Positions 19,728 to 29,649 of a stretch of 64,000 nt of DNA are shown in pieces (within the stretch, counting starts at the first letter, position 1; each line of letters opens with the position of its first letter). The stretch is from Polyangiaceae bacterium (GTDB lineage: Bacteria; Myxococcota_A; Polyangia; Polyangiales; Polyangiaceae), in assembly GCA_009781005.1 (NCBI GenBank), contig WQYX01000002.1:62001-126000 (forward strand), given 5' to 3'. Position numbers and translations under genes: made by a program. The notes below the pieces were generated by a model that saw only the letters and a program-made list of their open reading frames with translations, did not search any database and was not told the DNA's origin.

Positions 19728-21590
19728 TCAAGAGACTTCGGACGCCTCGAACGATCTTTTGCCGGCGGCAACCTTCTTTTTCTGTGCTCGCATCTCGCGG
19801 TAAAGTGTCAGATCTTCTCTCATGCGCTCCGCCATCACCGGCGCCCGCTTTAGCACTGATCGAGAGAAATTCACGATAGCGTCCGGCGCTTTCTGCGCTG
19901 CTTTCGTGCTGCCTTCGACGAAACCGATCACGTGATCGCACAAGCGCTCCGTGCGCGACCTTCGAATGTACGGAGCGGCCGCAGCAACCATGTCCGCGGC
20001 GCTGCCCGCATAACGATGCCGTGCTTTGTAAAGCGGACTGCGCAGACGCGCATTCGATGCGAGCACCGCCGATACTTCTTCTTTCGTTACACGATGCTCG
20101 GCAAGCACGCCCTCGTACTCGGAAAGAGCAACCTGCTTGGCTTTGAAGAGATACATCTGGACGCGCGAATAAAAGTTCACGCGGCCATCACCGCTCGTTT
20201 CCACCGGGCAAAAGATCGTGCCCGGATATTTCTCGATAATTGCACTCTGAACCCCATCCGACACGCCGGAGCTCGGCATGCAACCAAAAGGTTTCACGCT
20301 GAGCGTCATATGCGCTTTCTTGTGAACGACGTTGGAGATGAGTTTACCAACCTCCATGTGCCCTTCGCCACCGCGCAAATCGGTGTTGTAGGAATCATGG
20401 CTCGTGCGCGCGATCTCATCCATGTTGGCCAGCGTGTAACCGTAAAGGCCCGCGGTGTGCGCGAACGTCTGGAACAGCACGCGCATGAGGAAGTCGCCGC
20501 CATAACTAATTGCAAACTTCTGGAAAACCGCAAAGGGTCCACTTTTGCCGAGGCCGCGAGCAGCCTCATCGAACGCGCGCAGATCCGCGCGTTCATGCGT
20601 GTCGTTTCGCATTTCCCAGAGCGTGTAAAGGAGCCACGCGGTCACGGGCTGAACATCACACTCCGCACCTTCCTGCTCGAGAAAGGACTGCAATTGGTAA
20701 TTGCCGTCGCCTTCGGTCGTCATGGCCCAAAATTCGCCAATGATGCTGACCTTCGGCTTTGCCACCGTTTTGTCGACTTCGACGGCCGCGAGGATTGATT
20801 TGCACCTCCAAAGCGCGACGAGAATATTCGTCCTTTTTTCGAGCGCCTCGTAAAGAATCTTTCGGGACTTTTCGAGCGCCTCGTTCGTCGCGCCCTTCAC
20901 CTTCTCGTACGGCCGAACGCGATAGCCATAGGCGTTGAGAACGTCACCAGCGATACCACCTTTGAAGAGCGCCCAGAAAAACGTCCCGTTCAATTCGAGG
21001 CCCGCGCCCTCACCCGTCGCTTGATGGAAGGCGCCCGTCTGCTCGAAGAGCAGGACACGAAAGCCGTCGAATCCCGCATCGCGAAGCGCTTTTCGATACT
21101 CCGTGACATACATGCCGAAACGGCACGGGCCGCATGCGCCAGCGGTCACGAAAACGAATTGGTCGATAATCTCTTTCGATGTCATTCCATGCTTGTCACG
21201 CAACGTGACGAGGTACCGAAGGAGATTGCCAACTGTGAAGTATGTCGGGTTGCACTGGCCACGATTGCCGAATTCTTTGCCAACCTGAAATGCGCCGCTG
21301 TCGGGGACGCCGAGCCACTGCGCCTTGTAGCCAATGCCCTTGAGCGCACCTTCAATGAGGGAATCCTGCATCCTCGTGAGGCCGCCGATGAGCATCGTCA
21401 CCCTCGAGCGCTCGGACCTCGTGAAGCCAAGTCCGACCATCTCCTCCGCCCAGTGCTCGGTTGCGACGTCGACACCAAGGCGCTGCTTTTCCTCCGCCTC
21501 GAACTTGGCGAGCTCAGCCTCCACATCGAAGAGCGGCTCCGCGAGGGGAAGCCTTCTTTTCTCACGATGCGGAGAGGTTTGATGGCTCAT
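19728..21590 (-). CDS. 2-hydroxyacyl-CoA dehydratase (HgdB)-like protein, partner of the large activase
   Basis: GNRGQCNPTYFTVGNLLRYLVTLRDKHG...FVTAGACGPCRFGMYVTEYRKALRDAGFDGFRVLLF. 17 nt downstream of the activase stop. Confidence 0.75.
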   Translation of the reverse strand: MSHQTSPHREKRRLPLAEPLFDVEAELAKFEAEEKQRLGVDVATEHWAEEMVGLGFTRSERSRVTMLIGGLTRMQDSLIEGALKGIGYKAQWLGVPDSGAFQVGKEFGNRGQCNPTYFTVGNLLRYLVTLRDKHGMTSKEIIDQFVFVTAGACGPCRFGMYVTEYRKALRDAGFDGFRVLLFEQTGAFHQATGEGAGLELNGTFFWALFKGGIAGDVLNAYGYRVRPYEKVKGATNEALEKSRKILYEALEKRTNILVALWRCKSILAAVEVDKTVAKPKVSIIGEFWAMTTEGDGNYQLQSFLEQEGAECDVQPVTAWLLYTLWEMRNDTHERADLRAFDEAARGLGKSGPFAVFQKFAISYGGDFLMRVLFQTFAHTAGLYGYTLANMDEIARTSHDSYNTDLRGGEGHMEVGKLISNVVHKKAHMTLSVKPFGCMPSSGVSDGVQSAIIEKYPGTIFCPVETSGDGRVNFYSRVQMYLFKAKQVALSEYEGVLAEHRVTKEEVSAVLASNARLRSPLYKARHRYAGSAADMVAAAAPYIRRSRTERLCDHVIGFVEGSTKAAQKAPDAIVNFSRSVLKRAPVMAERMREDLTLYREMRAQKKKVAAGKRSFEASEVS

Positions 21591-21607
21591 GAGCGATCTC
21601 CCGGGAA

Positions 21608-24600
21608 TCATTCGGCGGCGCTGCTCGACGCCGTGTCGAGCCGGACGATGCACCCATCCTTCGTCTTTTTTCCAAGCTTCACGATTCCCTTCTGATCGGG
21701 TTCGGGTGCACGAGCGCGCGGCGTGTACGCTCGGACTTTCTCGCGTACGACTTCGATCTCGGCAGCGAGATCCACGTCTTGCGTGCGGCGCTCGGCGAGT
21801 TGTTTTTGCCTGAGTTCGAGTAGCTCGAGGCGCTTGCTGTCAATGGCGTGCACGAGCTCATCGCGCTTGATACGTGCATCATGCAAGCGTTCTTCATGGA
21901 GCTTGAGTGCGTGCGCATACGTCTTCACACGTATCTTGATCGATCCGGCTGGCTTGTTTGCATCGATATCGTGAAGCGCCGCATATGGAGTTTTCGACGT
22001 TTCAACGATCGAATCGATGAGTCCGTACACGGGGGAGTCATGCCCGCACTTGAAGGACGAGAGATCGAGCACCACGACGTTGGGGTGATGCGCGGCGAAG
22101 ACGGCGGCCCAAACCTTCTGCGCGCTGTTGACCGAATAGTTCTCCGGCCACACGTGATTCAACCCGAGCGGCGTCTTCATCGTGCCGCTTGCAAGTTCCT
22201 CTTTGAAATAACGATCGAGGTACTCGCGCGCTCTCGGAATCGAGCGAACGCTGAGCACCGGATATCCGAGCACCTGGAACTCCTCCGGAATACCGTGATT
22301 CAGCCCCGGATCGGAATGGTAGGGACGCGACAGGAGAAGAATTGCGACGCGGTCTTCGGCTTCCACGGTCTCGAGAATGGCCCGGCCTTTGTCTTGCAGG
22401 TCATTTTCGAACATTGTAAGGGCCTTCCACGCCTCGCGGCAGGCATGATCATTTTCGTCTTCGGTGATTCGGAGGCGCGGTCCCCAGGTCGAGAAGAGAC
22501 GTTTGGCCAACAGATTCGGCTCGGCGAACGACACGGCAGGATCGACATATTCGATTCCGCGCTGCGCAAAAAAGTCGACTTCCTTCGTAAACGCCGCCTT
22601 CATGACGTTCGGCGCGCCGGCGACGATAGGACAGGTTGCGTCGTCCATCGTGTCGGAAACGAAATTCGTAATATGCGTGACGATCGGGAAGAAGATGTAA
22701 GCGAGCGGTTTTTTTTCGGTGTGCTCGTGGAAGAGGAGCTGATGGATATGCGCCTGCGCGACCTTCGACGGGTAACACGGGTCAACGGAGCCGTATTTTC
22801 CGCCTTCGGCCCACATCTCTTCGGTGGTCTCCTCGCTGAATACGATATTTTGCTTCGGCACGCCGAGCGCCTCGAAATAGGTCCGAAAGAAGGGGGCCGT
22901 TGAATACAAATTCAAAACGCGCGGAATGCCGATACGCGTTCGACGGCGAAATTCGGCAGCAGAGCTCGACGAACGCTCGAAGGGCCGCGTGATCTCGACC
23001 CGCCTCTGGCCAAAAATGCCCTTTCGAACTTCGATGTCCTTGACGAGCGAGCCCGCTGCGGGCTGAGGCACCGGCGCATAGAAATGCATGAAGGCGCGCT
23101 TGGCCTCGTAGTCGACCATGTTCGGGTATTGCTTCGCGATCTTCTTGCGTTCGGCGACGAGGCGGAGCATCGCCTCTTTGCTCTCCACCGTCCCCTTCTC
23201 GCAAGAAAAGCCGGCAATGTAGCGGCTTTCACGACCGTCCGGCGTTTTCGTGTCGATGAACGTTCGCTTGCATTCGTTCGGACAGAAATAACATACGGTT
23301 TCTTCGTTGGTCTTCGTCGTGTATTCGAGATGAATGGCCGCATCGACACCGATGAAACTCGTGCGTCCGCGGCGTTTGACCGCACGAAGGGTCTCCATCG
23401 CCGCGCCAATGGCGCCGGCTTCGCCCGTGTGCGGATGAACGAAGACCTCGGCGTTCGGGACGCGTTCTTTGATGTAATCGACCTGCGCTTTGACGGCCGC
23501 GAGATTGTATTGCGTGCCACCCTGCAAAACGAACTTCGTCCCGAGCGACGCGAGCCGCGGAATCTGAACGACGTATTGCCAGACGTTTTTGGGAAGCACC
23601 TGCGCGAGACCGGCAAGCATCTCCTCTTTCGAAAAACCTTCTTTCTGAAAGTTGACGCGATCGGTATCTAAAAAGACGGCGCATCCGTAGCTAAATTTCG
23701 GCGCGAGATCGGCCTTGAACGCGACGTCCGCAAATTCATGCACGGGAACGCCAAACGATTCTGCCGTAGCCTGAAGCAACATGCCATTTCCGGCCGAACA
23801 GCTATTCGAAAGACGGAAATTCGCGATGTCGCCATTCTTCATGAACAGGACCTTGATATCCTGCCCGCCGATGTCACATACGACGTCGATATCACCGAAA
23901 AAGTGCACGGCACTCATCATGTGGGCGACGGTCTCAACGATATTCACGTCGCTCTTCACGCACTCTTCGAGCACATCGGCGGCATAGCCTGTCGCGCCGA
24001 AACCCATGCATTCGAACGTTGCGCCCTGCTTTTCGATATAGCTCTTGAGCTGCGCAAGGAGCTCTTTCGCGTCTTGAATCGGGTTGCCCTTCGAAAGCTG
24101 ATAAGCCTTCGCGAGGATCTTGCCCGAATCGTAATCGACGACCACCGCCTTGCTCGAAGTCGAACCACCATCGAGTCCGATGACGCCCCGCACGTTCTGC
24201 CCGGGCTCGAACACCGCAGGTTCGAAATTCGGAATTCTGTAGAGCGCACGGAACTCTTCGAGCTCGATGTCCGTTTTCGATAGCGGAAGACCGGCGTTCT
24301 CGCCGAGGCGCGCCTTTCGGCCCGTCGTGATGTATTCACGAAGATTGCCGAGATCGTTGAGCCACCCAACCTGGGCCGGCTCGTGCATGCCATAAAGCAC
24401 CGCGCCGAATGCGGCATAATATTGTGCGTTCTCGGGGACGAAGACGATCTGCTCGATGGGTCTGTCCTTCGGCCACTCGTATCCACGTTCTCGCCAGACC
24501 TCCGGGATTCGAAGCCGCCAGCACTCCTGCAAAAAAGGCAAATACGTGTTGGGTCCGCCGAGAAGAAGCACACGCGCCTTGAGCGTGTTGCCGCGTGTCA

Positions 24601-25282
24601 GCACGCTGAGATTCTGCATCACGATGGCGTCGGCGAGCGAACAGAGCACCTCGCTCGATGGGATACCGCTCTTGATCAAGTTGACGATATCCGTCTCTGC
24701 GAACACACCGCACTTCGCAGCCACGTGATGAAGCTTCGAGGCGTCGAAGTGCAGCGCCGCAACGAGTTCCGGCGGTGCATTCACTTTGAGAAAACACTTG
24801 TCGATCGTGGCGCCCGTGCCGGACGCGCATTTGTCGTTCATGGACGCAATGGCAGTCTTGTCGCCCGTCGTCTCGTCCGTTTTGAACACGATGATTTTGG
24901 CGTCCTGTCCGCCAAGCTCGATCACGGAGCCGACGTCGGGATGCAGTTCCTCGACGGCCAGCGTCATCGCGTTGACCTCTTGAACGAACTTGCCTCCTGT
25001 TGGAGGCGCAAGCGGCGCCGACCCTGATCCAGTCAGGAAAATGCGCCATTTGTCCTTCGGGTGATCGGGAAAGGCAACCATGATCTCCTCGAGCAACTCG
25101 AGGACCTTTTCCGGCTGCTTGGTGTGATGACGCTGGTAGTCGCTCCAAAGGATCGCTTTGGTCGTCGGATCGACGACCGTCGCTTTGACGGTCGTACTGC
25201 CGACATCCATGCCAATCGCGAGAAAGCCGTTGCCGTTCACCATGCCATCACCAGAGTTCACAAGGCTGGCAAGCGCGTACAC
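21608..25282 (-). CDS. Large BadF/BadG/BcrA/HgdC-type CoA-enzyme activase, two ATPase domains plus DUF2229/HgdB-like region
   Basis: Two ASKHA-type modules (IGMDVGSTTVKATVVDP...CASGTGATIDKC; GLDGGSTSSKAVVVDYDSG...CSAGNGMLLQATAE) and CYFCPNECKRTFID, FSCEKGTVES cysteine motifs. Confidence 0.85.
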   Translation of the reverse strand: MYALASLVNSGDGMVNGNGFLAIGMDVGSTTVKATVVDPTTKAILWSDYQRHHTKQPEKVLELLEEIMVAFPDHPKDKWRIFLTGSGSAPLAPPTGGKFVQEVNAMTLAVEELHPDVGSVIELGGQDAKIIVFKTDETTGDKTAIASMNDKCASGTGATIDKCFLKVNAPPELVAALHFDASKLHHVAAKCGVFAETDIVNLIKSGIPSSEVLCSLADAIVMQNLSVLTRGNTLKARVLLLGGPNTYLPFLQECWRLRIPEVWRERGYEWPKDRPIEQIVFVPENAQYYAAFGAVLYGMHEPAQVGWLNDLGNLREYITTGRKARLGENAGLPLSKTDIELEEFRALYRIPNFEPAVFEPGQNVRGVIGLDGGSTSSKAVVVDYDSGKILAKAYQLSKGNPIQDAKELLAQLKSYIEKQGATFECMGFGATGYAADVLEECVKSDVNIVETVAHMMSAVHFFGDIDVVCDIGGQDIKVLFMKNGDIANFRLSNSCSAGNGMLLQATAESFGVPVHEFADVAFKADLAPKFSYGCAVFLDTDRVNFQKEGFSKEEMLAGLAQVLPKNVWQYVVQIPRLASLGTKFVLQGGTQYNLAAVKAQVDYIKERVPNAEVFVHPHTGEAGAIGAAMETLRAVKRRGRTSFIGVDAAIHLEYTTKTNEETVCYFCPNECKRTFIDTKTPDGRESRYIAGFSCEKGTVESKEAMLRLVAERKKIAKQYPNMVDYEAKRAFMHFYAPVPQPAAGSLVKDIEVRKGIFGQRRVEITRPFERSSSSAAEFRRRTRIGIPRVLNLYSTAPFFRTYFEALGVPKQNIVFSEETTEEMWAEGGKYGSVDPCYPSKVAQAHIHQLLFHEHTEKKPLAYIFFPIVTHITNFVSDTMDDATCPIVAGAPNVMKAAFTKEVDFFAQRGIEYVDPAVSFAEPNLLAKRLFSTWGPRLRITEDENDHACREAWKALTMFENDLQDKGRAILETVEAEDRVAILLLSRPYHSDPGLNHGIPEEFQVLGYPVLSVRSIPRAREYLDRYFKEELASGTMKTPLGLNHVWPENYSVNSAQKVWAAVFAAHHPNVVVLDLSSFKCGHDSPVYGLIDSIVETSKTPYAALHDIDANKPAGSIKIRVKTYAHALKLHEERLHDARIKRDELVHAIDSKRLELLELRQKQLAERRTQDVDLAAEIEVVREKVRAYTPRARAPEPDQKGIVKLGKKTKDGCIVRLDTASSSAAE

Positions 25283-25358
25283 TCACCCGCCGAAATCGCG
25301 CGAGAGGCACGACAATGCGTGACTGGCTCGCCAAACGCCGCGTCGGGACAGCCCGTAG

Positions 25359-25382
25359 GCTGAACTGACACGTCAGTTCAGC
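25359..25382. promoter_or_regulatory. Near-perfect 24-bp dyad, candidate operator upstream of the activase gene
   Basis: GCTGAACTGAC-AC-GTCAGTTCAGC: 11-bp perfect arms around a 2-nt centre, about 75-140 bp upstream of the candidate activase starts. Confidence 0.5.
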
Positions 25383-25392
25383 ACAACACTAA

Positions 25393-25501
25393 GCCGCTTT
25401 CAAGTTGACGGGGGCTTCCCCGGCGGCGCGCGGATGGGGCCCCAACCGACCGCAGCGCGGGCCCCAACGATTTGCGGCGCGCAGCAGTTTCCGGACGGGA
25501 A
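25393..25501 (+). repeat. Dispersed imperfect-hairpin element, copy 5 (degenerate, chimeric)
   Basis: Left end GCCGCTTTCAAGTTGACG (type B); right end AACGATTTGCGGCGCGCAGCAG (type A family). Ends do not pair with each other. Confidence 0.55.
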
Positions 25502-27061
25502 CTATCTCGAATACGGGTTCGGCGGCGGTGCGTGCGGATTTCCCGCGCGAGGCGGCGAAGTGGCCACGGGCCTCGGCGATCCGGTTTTCGGCTTCGGCGG
25601 CGGCAGCGCCAGATCCGCGGTGGACTCCGGAGGCGGATCCGGCGGGAGATCGAACGTTGGCACCGGCGAGAGCGCGAGATCGACCGAAGACGACGGCAGC
25701 GGCGCCGGCGGGAAGCCCTCCGGCACGTGCGCCTTTGGTTTCGTGTCCTCCGCGTTCACCACGATCACTGCGGCAGCCACTGCGAACACCACGCACACGC
25801 CGAGCAGCACGAGGACGACGCGCAGCGCGAGGCTCGGTCGCTGCCCCACGACGTTGCCGCGCACAGTTGGAGACTGCCGACGGATGGCATCCCCCGGCGC
25901 GTAGACCTCGTACGAGAGCGCCTTCCCAGGTTCCGCCTGCGGAGCCGACATTGCCGGCATAGGAGAACGCGGATCGACCGAGCGATGACTGGCGTTCAGT
26001 GCCGACGCCAACAGGGGCGAGGGCGTGAAAGACGCACCCGTTGCAACGGGTGCGCGGAAATCCGGGGTGGACGGGGCCTGCGAAGCGAAAGGCAACGTTG
26101 TAAGAGGCAACGTGGATTCCGACCACGCCGAGTCTTCAGCGCGAGGCGGAGCGGACTCCGCTCGACGCTCCTCCGCCGACAGCGCATGGAGAGATTGTGG
26201 GGGAGGCCGTGACGCGGGCGGCGGACCGATGATCGTCGGCGTGTACGAAGTATGGGTGACCGCGGATGGCGCGTACGACGGCGGCATGGGCCGCTCGGGA
26301 GCCCGAGCGATCAACGTTGGCGGTTCCGACGCCAGCGGCGACACAGGGTCTCCGAGGCCGATCGTGGTGGGCTCATACGACGGCCGCACGAGCCCTTCGG
26401 GCACCATGGCGATCACCGTTGGTTGATCCGACGGCGGAGGATCCGATTCCGACTCCGACAGCGCCGAATCTCCCAGGCCGATCGTGGTGGACTCGGGCGA
26501 AACAGGCACCGCAGGGGCCTTGACGATCATCGTTGGCGGTTCCGACGGCGGGGGCGGTTCCGACGGCGGGGGTTCCGACTCCGATCCCGGCGGCGCAGAA
26601 TCGGTGACGTTTGCCAACGGCCCCATCAACGGCAACGGCACGACGACAGCGGCGGGGGGTGCAGGTTGCGGTGTCACTCGCGGCGTGACGGGCGTGACCG
26701 GGGCTCGTTCGGAACCTGCCGGGGCTTTCGACGCAGGGGACGACTTTGCACCGATCGCCGACGGAAGCCCCGGGGCCTGCCTGGCGGGGGCCTGCCTGGC
26801 GGGAGCCGGCCTGTTGGTTGCGCCAGCACGGGGTACCATTGGCTTCGTGCTCGGCGCCGTAGCAAGGAGATCTTCGTTATTTTGTACCGCATCCGACGAA
26901 GTTTCGACGGGCGGCGTGACCGGAGCACGATGCGAAGCGGCACGCGGGGAAGACGTCGAACCGCCCGGGCGCGGTATGCGCGGCACTACCGGACGGGCCG
27001 CTCCTCCACCATTCGACGGGGCCGCCGAAGTTTGGGGGTTGACATTCGATTTTGCCGACAT
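25502..27061 (-). CDS. Proline/serine-rich protein with one TM helix, low complexity, function unknown
   Basis: MSAKSNVNPQTSAAPSNGGG..., TM LALRVVLVLLGVCVVFAVAAAVIVV, recurring PPT(M/V/L)I and TTIGLGD blocks. Confidence 0.6.
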   Translation of the reverse strand: MSAKSNVNPQTSAAPSNGGGAARPVVPRIPRPGGSTSSPRAASHRAPVTPPVETSSDAVQNNEDLLATAPSTKPMVPRAGATNRPAPARQAPARQAPGLPSAIGAKSSPASKAPAGSERAPVTPVTPRVTPQPAPPAAVVVPLPLMGPLANVTDSAPPGSESEPPPSEPPPPSEPPTMIVKAPAVPVSPESTTIGLGDSALSESESDPPPSDQPTVIAMVPEGLVRPSYEPTTIGLGDPVSPLASEPPTLIARAPERPMPPSYAPSAVTHTSYTPTIIGPPPASRPPPQSLHALSAEERRAESAPPRAEDSAWSESTLPLTTLPFASQAPSTPDFRAPVATGASFTPSPLLASALNASHRSVDPRSPMPAMSAPQAEPGKALSYEVYAPGDAIRRQSPTVRGNVVGQRPSLALRVVLVLLGVCVVFAVAAAVIVVNAEDTKPKAHVPEGFPPAPLPSSSVDLALSPVPTFDLPPDPPPESTADLALPPPKPKTGSPRPVATSPPRAGNPHAPPPNPYSR

Positions 27062-27290
27062 TTCTGCTCTACACACATGGCGACAGGGAAACCACACCGG
27101 GCCCCGAGCGTCGCGCCTTGGCAAGTCTACGCCTCTTATCGCTTCGGCGCCTCAGAAACGACAGGCGAAGTGAGGAGCGTAGGTCCTTCACATTTCCAGC
27201 GTGAATGCGCGTGTGTTCCGAACTCCGCCCGTGTAAAACAAAATCTGCGTGGGCTGTCATTGGGGCCCTGCAAAGGGCTGATCGAGGGTC

Positions 27291-27878
27291 GTGGACAAGA
27301 CCGAGCGAAGACAACAAATTCTTACACACGCGCGCAATGTCTTCGCAAAGCGCGGATACCACGCGGCGAAGATCGACGACATCGTCGCCGCTGCAGGGAT
27401 TGCGCGCGGCACGTTCTACCTCCACTTCGAGGACAAGCGCGCCATCTTCGAGGAGATCGTCGACGGCGCCTTCGAGGGGCTCGGCAAGGCGGTCGTGCGC
27501 GTCAACACCGAGCACCCCACGCTCTCGGTCGCCGATCAAATCATCGAGAACATCCGCAGCATCGTCCGCGTGCTCATCGCAGATCCGGCAACGACGAAGA
27601 TCCTTCTATCGGACGCCGTCGGACTCGATCCGGCATTCGATCGCAAACTTCTCTCGTTCTACGAAGGCATCGGCAAATTCCTCGAGTCTTCGCTCGAGGA
27701 CGGCCAGGCGCTCGGCATCGTCTCGCCAGGCGACGTGCGCATGTTCGCGATCATGACGCTCGGGGCAATGAAGGAGATCATGTACCAGGTCGTGATGCGC
27801 GGCCTCGCGTACCCCGAAGGGCGCATCGTCGAGCAGCTCTTTTCGTTTCTGTCCGCAGGCTACCTTCGCGTCACATAA
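27291..27878 (+). CDS. TetR/AcrR family transcriptional regulator
   Basis: QQILTHARNVFAKRGYHAAKIDDIVAAAGIARGTFYLHFEDKRAIFEEIV is a canonical TetR HTH. Confidence 0.92.
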   Translation: MDKTERRQQILTHARNVFAKRGYHAAKIDDIVAAAGIARGTFYLHFEDKRAIFEEIVDGAFEGLGKAVVRVNTEHPTLSVADQIIENIRSIVRVLIADPATTKILLSDAVGLDPAFDRKLLSFYEGIGKFLESSLEDGQALGIVSPGDVRMFAIMTLGAMKEIMYQVVMRGLAYPEGRIVEQLFSFLSAGYLRVT

Positions 27879-27894
27879 CGAGAGTTTCGTGAAT

Positions 27895-27978
27895 GTTGGG
27901 GTTCGTAAAACTCACCCCAACCCACATGTTTGCTTGCTGCGTGGCTGCGTAGGTTGGGGTGAGCTTGCGAACCCCAAC
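27895..27978. repeat. Intergenic long hairpin
   Basis: GTTGGGGTTCGTAAAACTCACCCCAACC ... GGTTGGGGTGAGCTTGCGAACCCCAAC, near-perfect inverted arms. Confidence 0.7.
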
Positions 27979-29635
27979 TCCAACGTGGAAGACTTTTGGT
28001 TCTGTGTTGGCACTGACGACCGAAGCACCTCCACATCCCGAACAGCTCCAGACAGAGCAGCTCCCCCTTCCCCTCGATGACTTCGCATCGCAAGAGCGCG
28101 GTCACGGCATTGCTCGACCGAACCGCGTTTATTGCAACCGCAACTTGAAGATGACCAGCATTGCGTGGGTCGGCTTCGACATGGACTACACGCTGGCGAT
28201 CTACGACCAGGCGGCGATGGACGACCTATCCATCCGCGCGACCATCGCGAAGCTCATTTTGCGCGGCTACCCCGAGTTCATCAAGACCGTGCCGATCTCG
28301 ACCGAATTTCCTGTGCGCGGTCTGCTCATCGACAAGCGCTTCGGGCACGTCCTCAAGATGGACCGCTACAAGTACGTCCACAAGGGTTATCACGGCTTTC
28401 GCGAGCTCACGAAAGAGGAACTCCGCGCCCTCTACCACGCGAAAAAGATTCGCCCCGCAACGCCGCGGTTTCATTGGATCGACACGCTCTACGCGCTCTC
28501 CGAGGTCGCCACCTACGTGGCGCTCGTCGATGCGATGGAGAAAAGGGGGCTCTCGGTAAACTATGCGCGCCTCTTCACCGATATCCGCGAGGGGATCGAC
28601 GAAGCGCATCGCGACGGCACGATCCTCGACGAGGTCGCGTCGGATCTCCCACGCTTCGTGCACCGTGATCCGAACCTCGCACCCACGCTCCACAAGCTCC
28701 GCTCCGCAGGCAAGAAGCTCTTTCTTCTCACCAACTCGCGCCGACAATACACGGAGAAGATGATGACGTATCTGCTCGGCGACGCGATGGCCGAGTACCC
28801 AACGTGGCGCAACTACTTCGACGTCGTCATCGTCGCAGCGCACAAACCCGTGTTCTTCACCGAGCGTCATCCGCTGATGGAGCACGATGGTGAGGCGCTT
28901 ATGCCAGCGACCCAGCCGCTCGAGCGAGGCAAGATCTACGAGGGAGGAAACCTCCAGGAGCTCGAACGCGCGCTCGGCGTCACGGGCGACGCAATCCTCT
29001 ACGTCGGCGATCACATCTACGGCGACATCCTTCGGTCGAAGAAGGACAGCGCGTGGCGCACGGCGATGATCATGCAGGAGCTCGAAACGGAGATCGCTGC
29101 CTACGTATCATGCAAGGAAGATTTCGCGGCGCTCGAGTCCCTGGAAGATCAACGCGAGCACCTCGAAGACGATCTTCGCTACTACCAAGCGCGCATCAAG
29201 GAGCTCACGCGCAACATCGATCATCGCTCCGGCGATCACCAGAAGAGCACGCGCGATCTGAATGCCGCAGCAGCGGCCGCTCCGCCGCATCCGAACTCGG
29301 AGACGAGTCTGAACGCGGACGCTGCCGCGTCGCACGGCGAGCATTCGGAGCTCGAGGCCGAACGCGTGCGCTTCAAGCGCGCCGTGGAGCGCATTCGAGG
29401 CAAGCTCCGACAGATCGAAGCCGAAGTCAGCGCGCTCGAACGACGCATCGACCAGCGCTTTCATCCCTTCTGGGGCTCGCTTCTCAAGGAGGGCAACGAG
29501 CAATCGAGCTTCGGCAAACAGGTCGACGATTATGCGTGCGTTTACACGTCTCGCGTGTCGAACTTCTTGGCGTACTCACCCCAACAGTCCTTTCGGAGCC
29601 CGCGCGACGTCATGGCTCACGAGTTTGGGATGTAG
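27959..29635 (+). CDS. HAD-IG family 5'-nucleotidase
   Basis: RVYCNRNLKMTSIAWVGFDMDYTLAIYDQ...KLFLLTNSRRQYTEKMMTYLL...ILYVGDHIYGDILRSKK. True start may be nearer 28004. Confidence 0.85.
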   Translation: MSLRTPTPTWKTFGSVLALTTEAPPHPEQLQTEQLPLPLDDFASQERGHGIARPNRVYCNRNLKMTSIAWVGFDMDYTLAIYDQAAMDDLSIRATIAKLILRGYPEFIKTVPISTEFPVRGLLIDKRFGHVLKMDRYKYVHKGYHGFRELTKEELRALYHAKKIRPATPRFHWIDTLYALSEVATYVALVDAMEKRGLSVNYARLFTDIREGIDEAHRDGTILDEVASDLPRFVHRDPNLAPTLHKLRSAGKKLFLLTNSRRQYTEKMMTYLLGDAMAEYPTWRNYFDVVIVAAHKPVFFTERHPLMEHDGEALMPATQPLERGKIYEGGNLQELERALGVTGDAILYVGDHIYGDILRSKKDSAWRTAMIMQELETEIAAYVSCKEDFAALESLEDQREHLEDDLRYYQARIKELTRNIDHRSGDHQKSTRDLNAAAAAAPPHPNSETSLNADAAASHGEHSELEAERVRFKRAVERIRGKLRQIEAEVSALERRIDQRFHPFWGSLLKEGNEQSSFGKQVDDYACVYTSRVSNFLAYSPQQSFRSPRDVMAHEFGM

Positions 29636-29649
29636 TACGAGCCCACCCG

